A DNA stretch of 64,000 nt from an uncultured Clostridia bacterium (GTDB taxonomy: Bacteria; Bacillota; Clostridia; Oscillospirales; Acutalibacteraceae): contig CANPBX010000010.1 in NCBI GenBank assembly GCA_947572385.1, positions 1 through 64,000 on the forward strand. Direction: 5' to 3'. The position numbers were made by a program, and so were the translations under genes. Shown here piece after piece: positions 1 through 7,488 of this stretch (positions within the stretch are counted from its first letter, which is position 1; the number at the start of each line of letters is the position of its first letter). The notes beneath the pieces are model-generated. The model worked only from the letters and a program-made list of their open reading frames with translations, searched no databases and had not been told where the DNA came from.

Positions 1-92
1 GGGCCCACAATGAGCTGACGGGGGATACGGTAGAAACTGAACTGCTCCGATTCCCCGCCGTAGAAATGATCATAGTCAAAGCGGTCTTTCAT
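1..92 (-). CDS. RepA_N-type replication initiator, N-terminus only (partial)
   Basis: The window edge cuts this minus-strand gene after 30 complete codons. The visible protein begins MKDRFDYDHFYGGESEQF and continues SFYRIPRQLIVG. The pattern FYG-x-E-x-EQF-x-FYRIP is what I know from the N-terminal domain of RepA_N/DUF6017-type replication initiators, found on Firmicute plasmids and integrative elements and sometimes on chromosomes. The ATG at 92 has an AGGAG ribosome site eight bases upstream. The rest of the protein is outside the window, so the DnaD-like C-terminal half cannot be checked. Confidence 0.7.
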   Translation of the reverse strand, partial: MKDRFDYDHFYGGESEQFSFYRIPRQLIVG

Positions 93-137
93 GGGGGAAA
101 CTCCTTTCTGTTATGATGGTATCTAAAAATGGGCATG

Positions 138-168
138 AAAAAAGGGGCGTTCAAAAAGTCTGAACGCC
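138..168 (-). terminator. intrinsic terminator, minus strand
   Basis: An 8-bp hairpin (arms 146-153 and 161-168) is followed on the minus strand by six Ts (138-143). It lies between the tRNA-Ala terminator and the RepA_N gene, so it is either a second, tandem terminator or an attenuator in front of that gene. Confidence 0.7.
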
Positions 169-225
169 TCATGGGGGAGTGTGCTTGCGTGGCCGGGATA
201 TGCCAGTCTACGAAACACACATACG

Positions 226-255
226 AAAAAAGACTTGTTTCTTTTGAAACAAGCC
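226..255 (-). terminator. terminator of tRNA-Ala
   Basis: A 10-bp stem (232-241 with 246-255) with a four-base loop is followed by six Ts on the minus strand. It sits 20 bases downstream of the tRNA 3' end. Confidence 0.85.
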
Positions 256-274
256 TTTTCTCTCGTGTACCCTG

Positions 275-350
<76 letters not shown>

Positions 351-432
351 GAGTTTTTCATCATACAATGATATTCTTTATCGGAGTACACTTTATTCAA
401 TTTTGGTTGATATAAGCGGAATAATGAAGATT

Positions 433-492
433 TGGTGCTCTCAGTGGGGGTATACATTTAACTTCTCGGGCTCCCAGCTGAGCTATACTCCC
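433..492 (-). pseudogene. tRNA-Ala-like fragment (5' half)
   Basis: Read on the minus strand this begins GGGAGTATAGCTCAGCTGGG, nearly identical over about 23 bases to the 5' end of the intact tRNA-Ala 80 bases downstream. The D-arm then decays, and the anticodon and T arms are missing. A complement to the acceptor (TATACCCCC) appears about 37 bases from its start, and the segment ends in CCA. It cannot form a cloverleaf. I read it as a duplicated tRNA remnant on the same primary transcript. Bases 351-432 and 493-534 hold nothing I recognise. Confidence 0.6.
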
Positions 493-534
493 ATACTCAC
501 TTATATTGACTTGCGCTGTGCTCAGCGCTTGATT

Positions 535-563
535 ATAATACCACATTCCTTTTCATTTTGCAA
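535..563 (-). promoter_or_regulatory. promoter for the tRNA-Ala unit
   Basis: Minus strand: -35 TTGCAA (558-563), 17-bp spacer, -10 TATTAT (535-540). It lies upstream of the tRNA fragment and tRNA-Ala. Confidence 0.6.
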
Positions 564-642
564 CCCCTTTTTGCAAAAAAATTCAATTTATTTTTGGGAT
601 AAGCAGGCAGGATGCATTGTCTACCAAAAATAAAATAGTAGG

Positions 643-671
643 TTGACAATGTCGGGTCCATGTGCTACAAT
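643..671 (+). promoter_or_regulatory. birA promoter
   Basis: TTGACA (643-648), 17-bp spacer, TACAAT (666-671). Transcription should start near 678, so the upstream in-frame ATG at 660 cannot be used and the birA start moves to the TTG at 696. Confidence 0.8.
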
Positions 672-695
672 GTGAAAAAACAGGAGGTGGTAGGC

Positions 696-1718
696 TTGGA
701 CATAGCAGACAGAGTTTTGGGGATACTTCGGGAAAGCCCGCAGGATGTCTCCGGGGAGGCCATTGCCGCCAAGCTGGGGGTTAGCCGCAGCGGGGTGTGG
801 AAGGCTGTGAAAAAGCTTCGCGAGGACGGATACCAGGTTGAGGCCGGGACGAACAGGGGCTATAGGCTGGCGTCCGAAAGCGGGGTGTATGTCCCGGGAA
901 ATATCCGCCGGCTGCTTGGGCCGGGGATGGAGGATATCGAGATCGATCTGCGCGAGGAGGTGAGCTCCACAAACACCGTGCTCAAGGAGCTGGCGGAGCA
1001 GGGGAAGCCCGAAGGGCTGGTGCTCATTGCCAAGCGGCAGTCCAGAGGAAAGGGGCGGCTTGGCAGGTCTTTCTATTCGCCGGAGGGGTCGGGGCTCTAT
1101 ATGAGCATACTGCTGCGCCCGGGGCTCGCCGCTGAGGACTCGCTCTCAATTACCACGGCGGCGGCGGTGGCGGTGGCAGGAGCCGTAAGCACAGTTACCG
1201 GGCGGCAGGCCATGATAAAATGGGTCAATGACGTATACCTTGATGGCAAAAAGATCTGCGGAATACTCACCGAGGCAGCCATTGACTTTGAGAATAACGG
1301 CTTGAACTACGCGGTGCTGGGAATTGGGGTGAACGTCCAGGAGCCCCCGGAAGGCTTCCCGCCTGAGATATCCGAGGTGGCGGGGGCGCTGTACAGGCAT
1401 GACGCCCCTGCGGACACCCGCACGAGGTTGGCTGCGGAGATACTAAACCGTTTTTTCGGCTTCTACCGCGCCCTGCCGGAGCGGAGCTATATGGATGAAT
1501 ACAAAAAGCTCTCCCTGCTCACCGGCCTGGACATAACCTTCCAGCAGGGCCGGAGATCCTGGGAGGGCAAAGTGCTGGGCATCGACGACGAGGCCCGGCT
1601 GACAGTGAGGCTGGCCTCGGGGGAGGAGAAGTCCTTCGGTGCGGGGGAGGTCAGCATCGTCAAAAAGGGGCTGCTTGAAAGCATCCAAAGTAAAACGTTT
1701 GAGAATACTATAAATTGA
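696..1718 (+). CDS. birA: biotin--protein ligase / biotin repressor BirA
   Basis: This 340-residue protein attaches biotin, through biotinyl-AMP, to carboxylase carrier proteins. An N-terminal winged-helix segment (about residues 10-60) indicates the bifunctional repressor form. The catalytic signature SRGKGRLGR is at 116-124, and KWVNDVYLDGKKICGI at 175-190 carries the conserved lysine. A short C-terminal SH3-like domain follows. The start is TTG at 696, chosen because the ribosome site AGGAGGTGG (682-690) and the promoter both lie just upstream. The biotin transporter gene bioY follows, matching the role. No TTAACC-type BirA operator is visible at its own promoter. Confidence 0.92.
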   Translation: MDIADRVLGILRESPQDVSGEAIAAKLGVSRSGVWKAVKKLREDGYQVEAGTNRGYRLASESGVYVPGNIRRLLGPGMEDIEIDLREEVSSTNTVLKELAEQGKPEGLVLIAKRQSRGKGRLGRSFYSPEGSGLYMSILLRPGLAAEDSLSITTAAAVAVAGAVSTVTGRQAMIKWVNDVYLDGKKICGILTEAAIDFENNGLNYAVLGIGVNVQEPPEGFPPEISEVAGALYRHDAPADTRTRLAAEILNRFFGFYRALPERSYMDEYKKLSLLTGLDITFQQGRRSWEGKVLGIDDEARLTVRLASGEEKSFGAGEVSIVKKGLLESIQSKTFENTIN

Positions 1719-1755
1719 AAGTTATTAAGATTAGATCATATAGGAGTGAAGCAAA

Positions 1756-2307
1756 ATGGAAAACAACAAAAACACTATACGCCGGGTAGTGATGACAGGC
1801 ATGATGGCCGCGCTGCTGGCGGTGATGTCTCAAATATCCATCCCGCTGCCAACCGGTGTGCCGGTCACCCTGCAGACCTTTGCCGTGGCACTCTGCGGCT
1901 ACCTGCTCGGCCCGGCAATGGGGACCCTGGCGGTGGGGGTATACCTGGCTTTAGGCGCGGTAGGCGTGCCGGTATTTGCAGGATTCAGCGGCGGCTTCGG
2001 CGCGTTTATCGGCATGACAGGCGGCTTCCTGTGGGGCTTCCTGCCGATGGCCTTTCTCTGCGGCCTTGGCGTCATGGCGGGCAAAAAATACATAGCGCTG
2101 CTGCTGGGCGCCGCCGGACTAGCCGTATGCCACCTGGCGGGTGTGTTCCAGTTCTGGCTGGTGAGCGGTATGAGCTTCACGGCATCCTTCCTGACGGCCT
2201 CGGCGCCATACCTGATAAAGGACGCGGTATCACTAGCGCTGGCCTATTTCGCGGCTGTTGGCATTGCCGTCAGCCTGAAAAAAGCGGGCCTTGGTGACAT
2301 AGTATGA
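1756..2307 (+). CDS. bioY: biotin ECF transporter S component BioY
   Basis: This 183-residue integral membrane protein has about six hydrophobic helices. It carries the BioY features PTGVPVTLQTF (about residues 34-44) and GAVGVPVFAGFSGG. BioY binds biotin and works with the shared ECF energising module (EcfT, EcfA/A'), which is not in this window. It starts 37 bases after birA and probably shares its transcript, so uptake and ligation would be co-expressed. An AGGAG site precedes the ATG. Confidence 0.93.
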   Translation: MENNKNTIRRVVMTGMMAALLAVMSQISIPLPTGVPVTLQTFAVALCGYLLGPAMGTLAVGVYLALGAVGVPVFAGFSGGFGAFIGMTGGFLWGFLPMAFLCGLGVMAGKKYIALLLGAAGLAVCHLAGVFQFWLVSGMSFTASFLTASAPYLIKDAVSLALAYFAAVGIAVSLKKAGLGDIV

Positions 2308-2699
2308 AAGTGTTCAGAGGACACCATATGTTCTGCGCGACCCTGTTTTCAGGCAGCGGCTACGACCAGGCATTCACTGAGAACATGGCGCGGACGATAG
2401 AGTATATGCAGAAGGGCGGGCGCTTCCGGCTGGTGGATGGTCACGACGATATATGCAGATGCTGCCCAAACCGTGAGCCCGACGGCTGCTCCCTGGGCAC
2501 AGAGAATGTGTCCGGGCGGGACAGGGCTGCGCTGGAGGTGACCGGACTTGCCCCAGGCCGGGATATGAGCTGGGCAGAGCTGCGGGAATGCCTGGGCCGG
2601 GTGAGTGAGGCGGAGTTTCAGCGCGTCTGCGGGGACTGCCGCTGGCAGGAGACGGGACTGTGCTCCTACGCCCTGCTAAGAGAGCGCGCTATGCCCTGA
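2304..2699 (+). CDS. DUF1284 cysteine-rich protein
   Basis: This 131-residue protein begins with RGHHMFC and contains a CRCCPNREPDGC cluster and a CGDCRWQETGLC cluster. That pattern is known from DUF1284, a family of unknown function that may bind metal or an iron-sulfur cluster. Its ATG overlaps the bioY stop (ATGA), so it is translationally coupled. Its last 11 bases overlap the convergent Fic-like gene. The link to biotin is by position only. Confidence 0.75.
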   Translation: MKVFRGHHMFCATLFSGSGYDQAFTENMARTIEYMQKGGRFRLVDGHDDICRCCPNREPDGCSLGTENVSGRDRAALEVTGLAPGRDMSWAELRECLGRVSEAEFQRVCGDCRWQETGLCSYALLRERAMP

Positions 2700-3372
2700 T
2701 GTACCGTGCGGCCCTGGCTGCTCCCACTTTTCGTGCGCTGCCGGAGCGCACCATAGCTCCAAGCGCCGCCTCAACGGTGGTGGGGCTCACATCCGGCAGC
2801 GCGGCGCAGATCTCGGCCTTGGAGATGGGGACCTCGCTCCCCAATACCAGCGCTTCAATGGCTGCGCGCTTGGTACTGCGCCGTGCAGCTTTTGGCTTGT
2901 CCTGCCCGCAGAGATAGAGCAGGGACAGGAACATCTCAATATAATATAGATACTCGCTGCCGTTCTGCTCCCAGTGGGATCTGGCGCGGTCAAAGGCCCG
3001 CCGGTAGAAGTAGAGGTATCTGTATATCATTTCCTCCAGTTGAAAGTATCTGCACATGGTATATCCGGACTTGCAGAGCATCCCCAGGGCCAGCTCTATG
3101 GCGGCGCGCGTAGAGCTCTTGCCCTCTGGCAGGGAGCACAGCGCGTCCAGCGCCGCGCAGGGGACCAGCAGCAGCGGCTCAGCGCCGGAGGCTTCATATG
3201 CTGCAAGAAGCTGCTTAGGCAGGGCTGCAGGTGGCTCTGCTTTGACCTCCTGCCGGGTTTCCCGGGCTTCGCGCTCATATTTTTCCTGCATACCCTTCAG
3301 GCAGGCGAGCAGTCCTGTTAGGCTTTCCGGCAGGGGGAAGTTATCCAGGAACGAGTAGTCGTACTTATGCAT
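2689..3372 (-). CDS. Fic-family pseudoenzyme lacking the HPFx(D/E)GNGR motif
   Basis: This is 227 residues, against about 330-370 for the Fic family it resembles. The N-terminus (YDYSFLDN, residues 4-11) matches the family start. Residues 66-140 align without gaps, from memory of the family, to the core around the active site. Where Fic enzymes have HPFNDGNGR this protein has LPEGKSSTR (81-89): the catalytic His is Leu and the GNG anion-hole glycines are gone. The C-terminal winged-helix part (KAEICAALPDVSPTTVEAAL) is intact. Roughly 100 residues expected between the N-terminus and the core are missing. AMP-transfer is therefore very unlikely; a DNA- or protein-binding role is possible, or it is decaying. 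The start is ATG 3372 with AAAGGAG; the longer frame runs above the promoter. Confidence 0.65.
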   Translation of the reverse strand: MHKYDYSFLDNFPLPESLTGLLACLKGMQEKYEREARETRQEVKAEPPAALPKQLLAAYEASGAEPLLLVPCAALDALCSLPEGKSSTRAAIELALGMLCKSGYTMCRYFQLEEMIYRYLYFYRRAFDRARSHWEQNGSEYLYYIEMFLSLLYLCGQDKPKAARRSTKRAAIEALVLGSEVPISKAEICAALPDVSPTTVEAALGAMVRSGSARKVGAARAARYIRA

Positions 3373-3396
3373 GGCCCCATCTCCTTTTATGGAAAT

Positions 3397-3425
3397 ATCA
3401 TAACAAAATAACACTGCAAAAGCAA
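3397..3425 (-). promoter_or_regulatory. promoter of the Fic-like gene
   Basis: Minus strand: TTGCTT (3420-3425), 17-bp spacer, TATGAT (3397-3402). It lies 13 bases from the left arm of the inverted repeat. Confidence 0.65.
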
Positions 3426-3437
3426 GGCTTTTCGGAA

Positions 3438-3475
3438 AATATCTGCATATTTCCTGCGGCAAATATGCAGATATT
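3438..3475. promoter_or_regulatory. 15-bp perfect inverted repeat between divergent promoters
   Basis: The arms AATATCTGCATATTT (3438-3452) and its exact complement (3461-3475) flank an 8-bp spacer. The match extends by CGG/CCG outside the arms if two bases are skipped. The repeat lies between the -35 boxes of the two divergent genes, the place for an operator controlling both. It has no T-run, so it is not a terminator. The adjacent AraC protein is the obvious candidate ligand. Confidence 0.7.
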
Positions 3476-3481
3476 CCGTGC

Positions 3482-3510
3482 TTGCTTTTCTTTATGTCCT
3501 GGGGTATAAT
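3482..3510 (+). promoter_or_regulatory. promoter of the AraC gene
   Basis: TTGCTT (3482-3487), 17-bp spacer, TATAAT (3505-3510). It rules out the upstream in-frame start at 3482. Confidence 0.75.
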
Positions 3511-3529
3511 ACAAGGGGAGGTATGGCCT

Positions 3530-4432
3530 ATGGAACTTACCAGCCAGAAAAGGGAGCTAAAGCTGCACGGCGCCTACGGCTTCCCTGTATACGTAGGGCG
3601 CAAGATGATCTCGGCGTACCCTACCGGCTCGTTTCCCTGGCACTGGCACGATGAGGTCGAGTTTACCCTTGCCGCTTCAGGGAGCATGGAATACCGTGTC
3701 AACGACAGCTGCTACCAGCTTTCGGCAGGGCAGGGGCTTTTCTGCAACTCCGGGGCCCTCCACTCGGGCAGCGCCCTCCAGGAGGCCCGGGACTGCGACT
3801 ACATATCCATAACAGTACATCCCCGGCTGCTCTCCGGCTTCGAGGGCAGTGTGATAGGCTCGAAATATGTGTCGCCGCTCCTTGAGAGCCAGGGACTGCC
3901 GTCGCTCCTGCTGTCGCGGGACGTTCACTGGCAGGCCGGCATACTTGAGCATCTGCATAAGATATACGAGCTCTGCGGCGGCAGGGAAAACGGCTATGAG
4001 ATGCTCGTGCAGGCATGCTTTATGCAGGTGTGGGCAGAGCTGTCCGCGCATTGTCCCAGCCGGTCACAGAAGGGGCAGAACGAGGACCCGGAAAAGCTCC
4101 GGCGGCTTCGGGAGATACTTACTTTTCTCCACGAGCATTATGCGGACAGGATAACCCTTGATGATATAGCGGCACACGTGGGGCTGTGCAAGAGCGAGTG
4201 CTGCCGGTTCTTCAAGCGCCAGATGGGTACGCCGCTTTTTGACTATCTCTCAGACTATAGGGTGGGCAAAAGCCTTGCGAGCCTGAAGGAGGGCTCTTCG
4301 GTAGCCGAGGCCGCGGAGGCTTCGGGCTTTGCAGACCCGTCATATTATGCAAAGGTATTCCGGGCCCGCACGGGCCGGTCCCCCAGCCAGTACCGCAGGG
4401 AGGCAGGGGGCATAGACCGCGGGGGCACATAA
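3530..4432 (+). CDS. AraC-family transcriptional regulator
   Basis: This 300-residue regulator has an N-terminal cupin sensing domain with HWHDEVEF, typical of sugar-responsive members. Two C-terminal helix-turn-helix motifs follow: TLDDIAAHVGLCKSECCRFF and VAEAAEASGFADPSYYAKVF, with the closing GRSPSQYR. The start is ATG 3530, nine bases after AAGGGGAG. It faces the Fic-like gene across the inverted repeat. rarA follows 22 bases downstream and could be read through. The effector is not evident. Confidence 0.88.
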   Translation: MELTSQKRELKLHGAYGFPVYVGRKMISAYPTGSFPWHWHDEVEFTLAASGSMEYRVNDSCYQLSAGQGLFCNSGALHSGSALQEARDCDYISITVHPRLLSGFEGSVIGSKYVSPLLESQGLPSLLLSRDVHWQAGILEHLHKIYELCGGRENGYEMLVQACFMQVWAELSAHCPSRSQKGQNEDPEKLRRLREILTFLHEHYADRITLDDIAAHVGLCKSECCRFFKRQMGTPLFDYLSDYRVGKSLASLKEGSSVAEAAEASGFADPSYYAKVFRARTGRSPSQYRREAGGIDRGGT

Positions 4433-4454
4433 ATATATCGGAAGGAGGCGGCCC

Positions 4455-5801
4455 ATGGACCGGCAGACAACATTTTTTGAAGGGGATCCGGCTGATACCC
4501 CCCTTGCGACCCGTATGCGTCCAAGGGACCTGGACGAGTTCGCGGGGCAGCGGCATTTACTGGGGGAGGGCAAGATACTGCGCCAGCTTATCGACCGGGA
4601 CCGGGTGCCCTCCATGGTATTCTGGGGCCCGCCTGGGGTCGGCAAGACCACTCTCGCGCGGATAATCGCACGGCGCACCCAGTCAAACTTCATAAATTTC
4701 AGTGCCGTCACCAGCGGTATCAAAGAGATAAAAGAGGTCATGAACGAGGCCGACCGTACCAGGATGCTGGGCGAACGCACCATACTTTTTGTGGACGAGA
4801 TACACCGCTTCAATAAGGCCCAGCAGGACGCTTTCCTGCCCTTTGTTGAGAAGGGGAGTATCGTGCTCATAGGGGCCACAACGGAAAATCCCTCGTTTGA
4901 AGTGAACTCCGCTCTGCTGTCAAGGTGCAAGGTGTTCGTGCTCCAGTCGCTCAGCACCGGGGACCTTGTCTCCCTTCTGAGCCGCACCCTCACCGACCCC
5001 AGGGGCTTCGGCGGGCAGGATGTGCAGATAAGCGAGGATATGCTGGGGATGATAGCAGGCTTTGCCAACGGCGACGCCCGCACTGCCCTGGGCACACTGG
5101 AGATGGTGGTGCTCAACGCCCAGCGGCAGGAGGACAGGATAACCGTAACCCAGGAGATACTGGAGCAATGCGTAAACAAAAAATCCCTGTTATATGATAA
5201 AAACGGCGAGGAGCACTATAACCTTATCTCAGCCCTTCATAAGTCCATGCGCAACAGCGACCCGCAGGCGGCGGTGTATTGGCTGGCCCGGATGCTGGAG
5301 GCCGGCGAGGACCCGCTGTACGTGGCCCGGAGGCTGATACGCTTTGCAAGCGAGGATATCGGCCTTGCGGACAGCCGCGCTTTGGAGATAGCCGTGGCGG
5401 CGTACCAGGCCAGCCACTTTATCGGCCTGCCGGAGTGCAATGTGAACCTGACCCATGCGGTGATATATATGTCCCTGGCGCCGAAATCCAACGCCGCGGA
5501 AGCCGCGTATATGTCCGCTGCCGCCGACGCCCAGAAAATGCTGGCGGAGCCGGTGCCGCTCATCATCCGCAACGCTCCGACCCGCCTGATGAAGGACCTG
5601 GACTACGGCAAGGGCTACCAGTACGCCCATGACTACGCGGAAAAGCTCACCACCATGCAGTGCCTGCCGGACTCCTTGAAGGACCGCAGGTACTACGAGC
5701 CCACGAACCAGGGCAGCGAGGCCAGATTCGGGGAGAGGCTTAGGCAGATAGAGGAGTGGAAGCGCAGGCACAGGGAGCAGGAGGATGGAGAGAAGCAATG
5801 A
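4455..5801 (+). CDS. rarA: replication-associated recombination protein RarA (MgsA)
   Basis: This is a 448-residue AAA+ ATPase of the clamp-loader type that acts at stalled replication forks. Walker A GPPGVGKT is at 58-65, Walker B LFVDEIHRF at 111-119, and the sensor-1 region reads GATTENPSFEVNSALLSRC. The C-terminal tetramerisation region contains HKSMRNSDPQAAVYWLARML and DLDYGKGYQYAHDY, both family hallmarks. Length is normal. AAGGAGG precedes the ATG. Its stop overlaps the start codon of a truncated reductase gene (ATGA). Confidence 0.95.
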   Translation: MDRQTTFFEGDPADTPLATRMRPRDLDEFAGQRHLLGEGKILRQLIDRDRVPSMVFWGPPGVGKTTLARIIARRTQSNFINFSAVTSGIKEIKEVMNEADRTRMLGERTILFVDEIHRFNKAQQDAFLPFVEKGSIVLIGATTENPSFEVNSALLSRCKVFVLQSLSTGDLVSLLSRTLTDPRGFGGQDVQISEDMLGMIAGFANGDARTALGTLEMVVLNAQRQEDRITVTQEILEQCVNKKSLLYDKNGEEHYNLISALHKSMRNSDPQAAVYWLARMLEAGEDPLYVARRLIRFASEDIGLADSRALEIAVAAYQASHFIGLPECNVNLTHAVIYMSLAPKSNAAEAAYMSAAADAQKMLAEPVPLIIRNAPTRLMKDLDYGKGYQYAHDYAEKLTTMQCLPDSLKDRRYYEPTNQGSEARFGERLRQIEEWKRRHREQEDGEKQ

Positions 5802-5945
5802 AGGCCATCTGCATATCCGCGTCAAATATCCTTCACAGCGGAACAGGCAGCGTCTCAATGGAGATATGCGGCAGAGGACAGGCTCAAAGGGTATATGGAA
5901 AAGTTTTTTGAAGCCCGCGGCGGCAAATGCAGGAAAAAGTATTGA
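5798..5945 (+). pseudogene. NADPH-dependent FMN reductase/flavodoxin-type gene with internal deletion
   Basis: The ATG overlaps the rarA stop and opens a 37-codon frame, MKAICISASNILHSGTGSVS, that looks like the start of a flavodoxin-like FMN reductase. It ends at 5911. In the next frame, just before that stop, a C-terminal-like segment reads RLKGYMEKFFEARG and stops at 5945. The simplest reading is that the middle of a roughly 180-200-residue gene was deleted out of frame. The downstream metK promoter starts at its end. The family call rests only on the short ends. Confidence 0.5.
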
Positions 5946-5970
5946 CAAACAGGGGAACTCGTGATATAGT
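5942..5970 (+). promoter_or_regulatory. metK promoter
   Basis: TTGACA (5942-5947), 17-bp spacer, TATAGT (5965-5970), placed 24 bases before the riboswitch P1 stem. Confidence 0.85.
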
Positions 5971-5993
5971 ATACAGCAGAAAACAGAATAGAT

Positions 5994-6150
5994 CCTTATC
6001 AAGAGCGGCGGAGGGACAGGCCCTGTGATGCCCGGCAACCTGTAGTGGAAACTGCAAGGTGCTAATTCCTGCGGAAGGGAGTTATCCGATGATGACCCTA
6101 CCGAAAGATGAGGCGTGGTATGGACCCTCGTTTTTCGAGAGTCCTATTTT
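5994..6150 (+). promoter_or_regulatory. SAM-I (S-box) riboswitch with terminator
   Basis: The aptamer shows S-box landmarks in order: CTTATCAAGAG, GGAGGGA, the GATGCCCGGCAACC segment, AAGGTGCTAATTCC and AAAGATGAG. P1 pairs 5994-6000 with 6107-6113 over seven base pairs. The expression platform is a terminator hairpin (6122-6130 with 6136-6144) followed by TATTTT. The 3' strand of P1 (GATGAGG) can pair with CCCTCG of the terminator as antiterminator. High S-adenosylmethionine should therefore stop transcription before metK, giving product feedback. Confidence 0.95.
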
Positions 6151-6205
6151 ATTTGCCAAGAAGGGTTTATCCTGCTGATACAATTACTGAAAGGGGAAAT
6201 ACCAA

Positions 6206-7390
6206 ATGAAACTGTTTACTTCAGAATCCGTGACCGAGGGCCATCCCGACAAGGTGTGCGACCAGATCTCCGACGCTGTTTTGGACGCTATAATCGGCCA
6301 GGACCCAAACGCGCATGTGGCCTGTGAGACGACCGCCACCACCGGCGTTATCCATGTTATGGGGGAGATATCCACCAGCTGCTATGTCGACATCGCGAAT
6401 ATCGTCCGGGACGTTGTTAAGGAGATAGGCTATGACAACCCCGAGTGCGGCTTCGACGGCAATACCTGCGGCGTGCTCACCTCAATAGACGCCCAGTCGG
6501 CAGACATTGCCATGGGCGTAAACGAGTCCCAGGAGGCTAAAAACGGCGAGACCGACGAGAACAGCCTTATCGGCGCCGGGGACCAGGGCATGATGTTCGG
6601 CTATGCCTGCAACGAGACCCCGGAGTATATGCCCGCGCCCATCTCCTTCTCCCATAAGCTGGCAAAGCAGCTGGCGGCGGTGCGCAAGGACGGCACGCTC
6701 AAATACCTGCGTCCCGACGGCAAGACCCAGGTGACCGTGGAGTACGGCGAGGATGACTCGGTCAAGCGCATTGAGGCCATTGTAGTCTCCACCCAGCATG
6801 ACCCGGACGTGAAGCTGGATAAGCTGAAGAGGGACGTTATAAAGCACGTCATCAAGCCCATCATCCCCTCTGAGCTGGTCGACAAGGACACAAAGATATA
6901 TATAAATCCCACCGGGCGCTTTGTTATTGGCGGCCCTGTCGGGGACAGCGGCCTTACCGGGCGCAAGATAATCGTTGACACCTATGGCGGCTGCGGCCGT
7001 CACGGCGGCGGCTGCTTCTCCGGCAAGGACCCCACCAAGGTGGACCGCTCGGCAGCTTATGCCGCCCGCTGGGTCGCGAAGAACATAGTAGCCGCCGGCC
7101 TTGCAAGAAAGGCTGAGGTCGAGCTGGCGTACGCTATCGGCGTTGCCCGCCCTGTGTCTATAATGGTCGACACCTTCGGCACCGGCACTGTCTCTGACGA
7201 GGCGCTGGCAGAAGCCGTGCAGAAGGTCTTTGACCTGAGGCCCACTGCCATCATCAAGGAGCTGGACCTACGCCGACCCATCTACCGGAAGCTTGCCGCC
7301 TACGGGCATATGGGCCGTGAGGACCTGGGCGTTACCTGGGAGCAGACAAACCGTACCGAAGCATTGCGCGAGGCTGTTGAGAACGCGTAA
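6206..7390 (+). CDS. metK: S-adenosylmethionine synthase MetK
   Basis: This 394-residue cytosolic enzyme makes S-adenosylmethionine from methionine and ATP. Signatures are [13 protein letters not shown] near the N-terminus, the methionine-loop hexapeptide region [12 protein letters not shown], the P-loop-like [15 protein letters not shown], and the C-terminal [17 protein letters not shown]. Length is normal. AAAGGGG precedes the ATG. It is controlled by the upstream SAM-I riboswitch and followed by its own terminator, so it is a single-gene unit. Confidence 0.98.
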   Translation: MKLFTSESVTEGHPDKVCDQISDAVLDAIIGQDPNAHVACETTATTGVIHVMGEISTSCYVDIANIVRDVVKEIGYDNPECGFDGNTCGVLTSIDAQSADIAMGVNESQEAKNGETDENSLIGAGDQGMMFGYACNETPEYMPAPISFSHKLAKQLAAVRKDGTLKYLRPDGKTQVTVEYGEDDSVKRIEAIVVSTQHDPDVKLDKLKRDVIKHVIKPIIPSELVDKDTKIYINPTGRFVIGGPVGDSGLTGRKIIVDTYGGCGRHGGGCFSGKDPTKVDRSAAYAARWVAKNIVAAGLARKAEVELAYAIGVARPVSIMVDTFGTGTVSDEALAEAVQKVFDLRPTAIIKELDLRRPIYRKLAAYGHMGREDLGVTWEQTNRTEALREAVENA

Positions 7391-7403
7391 AATTTATGAG
7401 CAT

Positions 7404-7439
7404 AAGGGGACCGGGACCTTCCGGCCCCCTTATTTTTTT
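7404..7439 (+). terminator. metK terminator
   Basis: A GC-rich stem AAGGGG-CCGG/CCGG-CCCCTT is followed by ATTTTTTT. Confidence 0.9.
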
Positions 7440-7488
7440 CTCCGTGGAGACGATATTAAACTTATAAGGAGAAAAGGGGGCTCGGACA

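Noticed and set aside
643-695. BirA operator at the birA promoter
   Set aside because: No TTAACC-type inverted repeat can be seen between the promoter and the start codon or before bioY.
1746-2297. Alternative frame over bioY
   Set aside because: It has the same span but an Arg/Gly-rich sequence with no family resemblance; the BioY frame has clear motifs and a ribosome site.
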